DNA from: Bacteroidales bacterium
GTDB lineage: Bacteria > Bacteroidota > Bacteroidia > Bacteroidales > ML635J-15
Assembly: GCA_017651185.1 (NCBI GenBank)
Contig: JAGCDJ010000019.1
Coordinates: 1 to 64,000 of the forward strand
Length of the DNA: 64,000 nt
Direction: 5' to 3'
Below are positions 59,442-64,000 of the stretch, piece after piece (position 1 is the first letter of the stretch; each line of letters begins with the position of its first letter). Both the position numbers and the translations under genes were made by a program. The notes beneath the pieces were generated by a model. It was given only the letters and a program-made list of their open reading frames with translations. It ran no database searches and was not told the origin of the DNA.

Positions 59442-60248
59442 TTAAATGTATTTCTTCCAAATTTTGTTTACAATTCCCCGAGGTATTGCGTTGACGAGAG
59501 GTGGCCATATCAAGTTGATGAACCCCGGAGTTTTACAACGGCGTTTGCGGAACATGGCTTTCAGTGCCTTGTTTACAAGCAGTTGTGGTGGGTATACAAC
59601 TCTGATTTTTACAGCAAACCTCATTAGCTTATTGTACTTAGGACTTATGTTGTACAGCGGTGTGTCAACTGCTCCAGGGCAAACTACGGTTGTGTGTACT
59701 CCGTAAGGATGCATTTCGTACCATAGCGACTTCATGAAACTTTTCAGGTACGATTTGGTTGCTGCGTACATTGTAAGTCCAGGCACTTGCATGTGTGCGG
59801 TTACTGATGATATTGTGAGTATGTATCCGTACCTGCGTTTCTTCATTTCGTCACCGAACATTGAGCACAGTTGGGTGGGGGTATATACATGAAGCATCAG
59901 CATTGCGCTTGCCTTGCCGATGGATTCGTCGTTCAATTCCTTGAAAAAGAAAATGCCGGCATTGTTAATCAGAATGTCAATCTGGATATTGTTTGTCTGG
60001 CAGAAGTCAAAAAGTTCCTTTGCTGCGTCTAGTTGTGCCAAATCTTGATACTTGGCGATAACCTTTACTTTGTATTTGTTTTGCAGATTTTCTGCGACTT
60101 CCTTTAATTTTTCTTCTTCGTTGCTGACAATCAGTAGATTGCATCCCGACTGCGCAAGCTGTTTTGCATATTCAAGTCCCATGCCAGAACTTGCTCCTGT
60201 TATCAGTGCGGTGCTATCCTTTCTGATGTACTTGTTAAAAGTTTTCAT
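59442..60248 (-). CDS. Short-chain dehydrogenase/reductase (DltE/YqjQ-like)
   Basis: 268 residues. The cofactor motif TGASSGMGLEYAKQL is at residues ~17-31, NNAGIFFF is the middle signature, and Tyr-Ala-Ala-Thr-Lys (MYAATKSYLKSF) carries the catalytic Tyr and Lys, preceded by Ser in ILTISSVTAHM. Classical SDR. The C-terminal region is basic (KALKAMFRKRRCKTPGFINLIW) and hydrophobic, suggesting a membrane-associated, perhaps lipid or sterol-like substrate, as with the 3-ketoacyl/steroid-type SDRs. The -7 element is at 60348-60355, giving a ~90-base leader. PCMD copy 2 and folB follow. Confidence 0.82.
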   Translation of the reverse strand: MKTFNKYIRKDSTALITGASSGMGLEYAKQLAQSGCNLLIVSNEEEKLKEVAENLQNKYKVKVIAKYQDLAQLDAAKELFDFCQTNNIQIDILINNAGIFFFKELNDESIGKASAMLMLHVYTPTQLCSMFGDEMKKRRYGYILTISSVTAHMQVPGLTMYAATKSYLKSFMKSLWYEMHPYGVHTTVVCPGAVDTPLYNISPKYNKLMRFAVKIRVVYPPQLLVNKALKAMFRKRRCKTPGFINLIWPPLVNAIPRGIVNKIWKKYI

Positions 60249-60347
60249 TTGTCAGCAATATGAAATTTTATTTTAACCATTGTCATTGTGTTGAATAATA
60301 GGTTACTACATTTGCTGTAGGACCATATAGTTCTTCAAAATGACGCG

Positions 60348-60355
60348 CAAAGTTA
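60348..60355 (-). promoter_or_regulatory. -7 promoter element for SDR-PCMD2-folB
   Basis: TAACTTTG on the minus strand. The ~90 bases between here and the start at 60248 form the longest plausible leader in the window. The 60356-60522 stretch shows no gene or clear hairpin. Confidence 0.5.
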
Positions 60356-60522
60356 ACACTTTTATTTTTAATAGAGTTTTTACTTGCTGACAAATACGTC
60401 TAGATGACTGTTAGTTGCTTGCTAATTAAGTTCTTGCAGTGCTTTCGTCGTGTTTACAAAAAAACTATTCTAGGATACTCTACAGTATGCTAGTCGGCAT
60501 AATAATATATAGGTATGGTTTG

Positions 60523-62640
60523 TTAGTCTAATTTTTCGAATTTCTGTATTGCGACCTTTCCTTGGGTGAACATTCTTGTTATGTATGTTCCGACAGGCAG
60601 GTTAGATACGTTTATTTCGATAGTATTTCCGCTAAGATTATCGTTTGAGTATACGATTCTTCCTAGGTTGTCAAATATTTCAATGAAGTCGTTTGCTTCG
60701 AATCCGTATGCGTTTTCAATGTTGAGTTGGTTGTTGCACGGATTAGGATAGATGCTTACGTTATCGGAGAACTCAATGTCTTCTATTCCAACAAGGCATG
60801 AAGTTACCTTTATTCCTGTGGATGTTGATATGCCATCGTATGCATCGGAAACAGTTTGCCATTCATCGTTCTTCAGTACGTATAGTGTGCTTGGACGTCC
60901 GTATCCTCTATTGTTTGACAGTCCGATTACTATGTTGGTGCCGCTTGAGTATGGTATGGTATATCCGAGATAAAATGGTCCGTCAACTTTTAACGGTTCG
61001 GTAAAGTGGATTTCTTGGAAGTAGTTTTCGCTTAAGTCGCGGAGATATACCTTTTGTTCTGATAGTACAGTCGTCGGAACAGGGTCGTTGCCGTCCCATG
61101 TTATGAAAGTCATGTATGCGTTAGGGTTGCTGTACTCGAGTTTCATTATCGGCACGATTATGGATGATATTTCGTTGAAAGTGTAGTATTCGAATTTGTC
61201 TGCATAGGTTGCTATTCTGTCACCGTTGGTGCCTCCCAGATAACCGTCAAGTCCATGTGCACCCAGTCTTACTGCGGTTTCGTTTTCGCGCAGATTGCAG
61301 AGAGTGTCGCAGTATGAGCCGACATAATTTTCGTATACGACAACATAGTCGTGCTTAGATAGTATATCGCCTCCATTGGTGTTCGAAACGGCAAGCGTTA
61401 CATCGTATACTCCTGAATGTTCGTATATTACGCCTTCTGGTAAGATTTGGAATTCCGAAGAAGCAGGTGTTCCACCTTCAAATTCCCATGCCCAGAACAT
61501 CGGGTAACCTTCTGACTGGTCTTCGAAATTTACAGGTGTGTTAACTTGTACAAGTCTGTTGTGGCATGTGAATTTTGCCTTTGGCACTGCATCTCCGATT
61601 GATGGGATTACATGTATGTAATTTTCAAGCAAAAGGGTGTCTGAACCAAGCATATTGGAGACAATTAGTTTTACATTGAATGTGCCAATATTGTTGTACC
61701 TTACGTTGTGTGGATGCTGTTCGTTGGAACTTGTAGGTTGTGCGCCCTCGAACCACCATTGCCATACCCATGGTTCTCCTCGCGAGAGGTCGGTAAAGTT
61801 TACTGTATTTCCTGCAATGACTGTAACTTGGTTGGCAGCAAAATATGCGGTTGGTGCTTCGGTTGGAGGCGGTACTACCTCGATATAACTTGTGCGGACC
61901 TTTGTATCTTCGTTGCCTTGTCTGTTTCTTGCAGTAAGTGACACTGTGTATGTTCCTGTATTGTTGTATGTTACAGGTGCAGGGTTCTCGTCGGTGGAAC
62001 TTGCTGGGTCGCCTCCTGTAAATGTCCACGACCATGCGGTTGAGCGTTGTGAACGGTTGGTGAATGTTACAGTTTCGCCAGCAGGAATACGGGTTCTGTT
62101 TGCTATAAAGTCGGCTACAGGCATATTGTCGGGGCATGCGCTTTCGTGTGCGCCAAGACCAACGAGTTCTCCCGAACTTAATGGTCTGCCAAGTTCACGC
62201 ATCGATCTGTCTGGACTGATGCATACGTATGTAGGAGTGCCGTCTATTTCCCAGTCGTCAGAAAGAGTGGCATTTATCGGGTTGTTTGCCAGTGGCGCTA
62301 TTGGATAGATAGCACCGAATTCTCTCATATACCACTCAATGTCATGAGAAGCATCGTGTTCGGTAATCTCTATGCCAATGACGATTACATCGGCACTATT
62401 GCATCCCATTTGCGTGTAGAGGTTTGAAAGGTCTGGCGTTTCTTCCTGACAATAGTGACATGTGGTGAAGAAAAAGTCAAAAACTATATATTTTCCGTCG
62501 GCAAGCAGAGCGTTAATGTCGTATGTGACTCCATCTTGGTCTGTGAGAGATACTGTTTCTGTAAACTGGTTTGGCACCGTCTGTGAGAATGCCTGTATTG
62601 ACAATATTATCGCAGCTATCGTTATTAAAAGTCGTTTCAT
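60523..62640 (-). CDS. Exported thioredoxin-fold / triple PKD protein with T9SS type-A sorting domain
   Basis: 705 residues from the ATG at 62640 (MKRLLITIAA); an upstream ATG adds nine residues without benefit. Signal peptide ends AFSQ (20). Residues ~25-160 are a TlpA/redoxin domain with Cys61/Cys64 (TTCHYCQEETP). Three PKD domains follow at ~170-255, 260-345 and 350-440, each with WxWxFxGGxP and a NTGTYTVSL-like end. A further beta-rich domain (~450-610) of unknown type precedes the type-A sorting domain (~620-705: VSIYPNPCNNQLNIENA, DNLGRIVYS). Inference: a secreted, surface-attached protein with redox potential outside the cell. Confidence 0.87.
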   Translation of the reverse strand: MKRLLITIAAIILSIQAFSQTVPNQFTETVSLTDQDGVTYDINALLADGKYIVFDFFFTTCHYCQEETPDLSNLYTQMGCNSADVIVIGIEITEHDASHDIEWYMREFGAIYPIAPLANNPINATLSDDWEIDGTPTYVCISPDRSMRELGRPLSSGELVGLGAHESACPDNMPVADFIANRTRIPAGETVTFTNRSQRSTAWSWTFTGGDPASSTDENPAPVTYNNTGTYTVSLTARNRQGNEDTKVRTSYIEVVPPPTEAPTAYFAANQVTVIAGNTVNFTDLSRGEPWVWQWWFEGAQPTSSNEQHPHNVRYNNIGTFNVKLIVSNMLGSDTLLLENYIHVIPSIGDAVPKAKFTCHNRLVQVNTPVNFEDQSEGYPMFWAWEFEGGTPASSEFQILPEGVIYEHSGVYDVTLAVSNTNGGDILSKHDYVVVYENYVGSYCDTLCNLRENETAVRLGAHGLDGYLGGTNGDRIATYADKFEYYTFNEISSIIVPIMKLEYSNPNAYMTFITWDGNDPVPTTVLSEQKVYLRDLSENYFQEIHFTEPLKVDGPFYLGYTIPYSSGTNIVIGLSNNRGYGRPSTLYVLKNDEWQTVSDAYDGISTSTGIKVTSCLVGIEDIEFSDNVSIYPNPCNNQLNIENAYGFEANDFIEIFDNLGRIVYSNDNLSGNTIEINVSNLPVGTYITRMFTQGKVAIQKFEKLD

Positions 62641-62664
62641 AAAAACACAATTATAGACAAATGC

Positions 62665-62672
62665 CAAAATTA
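62665..62672 (-). promoter_or_regulatory. -7 promoter element for the thioredoxin-PKD gene
   Basis: TAATTTTG on the minus strand, 24 bases before the start at 62640. Confidence 0.6.
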
Positions 62673-62782
62673 TGAAATAAATTCATATTAATAATGTTTT
62701 ATGTTAACTTTTTTTGAAGTTTTTTATGATTGACTTTGATGCATTGTAGGTTGTTGTTGTGGAATACCGATATTTGGATATA

Positions 62783-62809
62783 AAAAATCCCAACTCAGTC
62801 GGGATTTTT
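62783..62809 (-). terminator. Terminator downstream of the GH53-like gene
   Basis: AAAAATCCC (62783-62791) and GGGATTTTT (62801-62809) form a 9-bp stem with a 9-base loop; the minus-strand side ends in a T-rich arm. It lies 11 bases after the stop at 62821. Confidence 0.8.
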
Positions 62810-62820
62810 AGTATTTACAT

Positions 62821-64000
62821 CTATTTCTCAATAATCTCCTTATGGTTTTCAAGAATGTTTTTTGCTGTTCCTTTCTTGTTCGCGAATTCAAACATTGACA
62901 TAGCGTACCAGCCTTCGTAGTCGGGTGCCCAGTAGCGTATTCCTGCCAAGCCGTGAGTCTTTCCCCACGATACTACATCGGAATATATGTCAGCTTGACC
63001 TTGCTGGTCGTGCTTGTAACCCTTTACTTTTTTGTTCCAACTGGCGAAAGGTCCGTCCATCTTGCCCGACGGATACGAAAATTCACCGATGAAAACATTG
63101 AGGTTGCACTTTTCGTTAATCTTGGTAACGGTCTTTTTCAAAAGTTTCTTCTTGTTTGCCGACATTGACGGGGCGCTAGGGTAGTAGCTTATACCAGCAG
63201 TTTCCATCGCATATCCCTTTTCTTTCATGTAATTGAAGAACATTGCGCTGCATTTGGGAGGGAAGACAACCGTTGCGATGTGAGTGGAGAATTTTACATT
63301 TGATGCATCGATGCCTAGTTTGTTGTATGCGCTCAATATTCCTCTTTTCACGGCTGCGTATGCTTCTGCATTGTATTGCCATACATTTTTCTTAAGCCAT
63401 CCGCGTGAGAATGTCGGAGCCAAGTATCGTTTCATTTTCTTTGCTTTTTTCAGTTTGGGGTTCACTGCGGTTTCCAACCCCATGCTTATTCCTGCAAAAC
63501 CGAAATTGGCTTCGTTGCCTAGGTTCCAATTGTTTACGGTGCAACCTGTCGCAAGAATAGAATCCGCAACGAATTCTCCGTATGCTTCAAGCACCGTGCA
63601 TATTTCATCAAGCGTCAGTTGCGACCATTCCTTGCCATTTTGCAAAGCATAAATCTCAGGATACTCATCGAAACGTGGTGCCTGCTGCTTGTCCATGTCC
63701 ATATAGGTGTATGCGCACATGATTTCTGGATTGATAGGGATGTCAAGCGCTGCCGCAATTTGGCAAAGTCTTATACCTTGGTCAAATGTATGTACATTGG
63801 CGTTTTCATCGGGTTCGCCATAGGTTATGTCCTCGGCGGTCTTGTGTCGTTTTGTGGCAATGCGTACATACATTTCGGTTGAACCGAGGTCGCGGTAGAT
63901 GCTCTGCAATTCTTCTGGGGTGCTTGCAGTTTTGTCGCCGACTGTGAATGTGTACCCATCTTCAAACTGGTTAAGCGAGAATGGGTTTAGCGAAAGCGCA
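62821..64000 (-). CDS. GH53-like TIM-barrel glycoside hydrolase, 5' end outside window
   Basis: The frame stays open to the right edge, so the N-terminus is missing (at least 393 residues visible). The likely acid/base Glu is in NNWNLGNEANFGF and the nucleophile Glu in VFIGEFSYPSG, at positions that fit clan GH-A. Other points of agreement with family GH53 (arabinogalactan endo-beta-1,4-galactanase) are ISYYPSAPS before the nucleophile strand and an Asp/Trp-poor equivalent of the DWAD loop. The match is not exact, so a GH53 relative or another clan A family is possible. GIRYWAPDYEGWYAMSMF closes the barrel. Secretion cannot be judged. Confidence 0.6.
   Translation of the reverse strand, partial: ALSLNPFSLNQFEDGYTFTVGDKTASTPEELQSIYRDLGSTEMYVRIATKRHKTAEDITYGEPDENANVHTFDQGIRLCQIAAALDIPINPEIMCAYTYMDMDKQQAPRFDEYPEIYALQNGKEWSQLTLDEICTVLEAYGEFVADSILATGCTVNNWNLGNEANFGFAGISMGLETAVNPKLKKAKKMKRYLAPTFSRGWLKKNVWQYNAEAYAAVKRGILSAYNKLGIDASNVKFSTHIATVVFPPKCSAMFFNYMKEKGYAMETAGISYYPSAPSMSANKKKLLKKTVTKINEKCNLNVFIGEFSYPSGKMDGPFASWNKKVKGYKHDQQGQADIYSDVVSWGKTHGLAGIRYWAPDYEGWYAMSMFEFANKKGTAKNILENHKEIIEK

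Noticed and set aside
60356..60522. Possible riboswitch or small RNA in the gap upstream of the SDR gene
   Set aside because: I looked for strong paired regions and conserved riboswitch cores and found none; the region is AT-rich without clear structure.

Overview
The window reads as chromosomal DNA from a member of the Bacteroidota, most likely Bacteroidales-like. The evidence is type IX secretion (T9SS) sorting domains, a GldA-type ABC ATPase, SprB repeats, DUF2723 and PCMD-like families, the Bacteroidota form of LptD, and many promoters with the TAnnTTTG -7 element followed by starts without clear Shine-Dalgarno sites. Nothing indicates a plasmid, prophage or integrated conjugative element. 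The mobile DNA consists of one RAYT-type Y1 transposase gene and scattered palindromic or terminal-inverted repeats.

Layout. 1-4.7 kb: the 3' part of a giant SprB-repeat surface protein with a T9SS type-B C-terminus. 4.75-8.2 kb: a membrane glycosyltransferase, then pta-ackA (acetyl-CoA to acetate with ATP). 8.2-8.8 kb: the RAYT gene with perfect palindromes beside and inside it. 8.9-10.7 kb: an outer-membrane protein plus an S41 peptidase lipoprotein. 10.9-13.7 kb: a tightly overlapping run (isoprenylcysteine methyltransferase-like protein, lipoprotein, DUF5063, 3'-5' exonuclease, thioesterase), followed by a HAD-like protein. 14.3-15.05 kb: a zeta-toxin-like kinase overlapping a 57-residue ORF not previously called. 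15.05-15.9 kb: an N-terminal-only transketolase subunit. 16.0-23.7 kb: a mosaic secreted protein, a VWA protein, a MITE-like repeat and a DUF4838 lipoprotein. 23.8-34.3 kb (minus): PiT phosphate transporter with DUF47 partner, a small lipoprotein, a DUF2723 glycosyltransferase-like giant, two TlpA-type thioredoxin-fold proteins and an LTA-synthase-like enzyme. 34.4 kb: tRNA-Arg(ACG), then gldA. 35.6-37.4 kb: a PCMD-like secreted protein and an SGNH hydrolase separated by an 11-bp tandem repeat. 37.5-40.7 kb: a membrane LytTR regulator, a 2-hydroxyacid dehydrogenase and a polysaccharide deacetylase. 40.7-48.0 kb (minus): GNAT, YdcF, 5-FTHF cyclo-ligase, an RsiV-like protein, an outer-membrane receptor, asparaginase, adk and hpt. 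48.2-52.6 kb (minus): lptD-umuD-umuC. 52.6-55.2 kb (plus): amidase and MCE protein, both with a SPOR-like tail. 55.3-64 kb (minus): clpB, folB, a second PCMD-like protein, an SDR, a thioredoxin-PKD-T9SS fusion and a partial GH53-like glycosidase.

The genes describe a fermentative, glycan-using bacterium that invests heavily in its cell surface. Envelope functions sit around lptD: the amidase and an MCE lipid-transfer protein are transcribed divergently from it. The most unusual signals are palindromes sharing a CAATGCATTG centre inside and outside the RAYT gene; a UmuD whose catalytic lysine position is arginine; a SPOR-like tail shared by neighbouring amidase and MCE proteins; the toxin-like kinase with its overlapping small ORF; a near-duplicate PCMD pair about 22 kb apart; and an 11-bp tandem repeat that enters a coding sequence. 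I did not find one clearly new multi-gene system; the kinase/small-ORF pair and the SPOR-tailed amidase/MCE pair are the best candidates.
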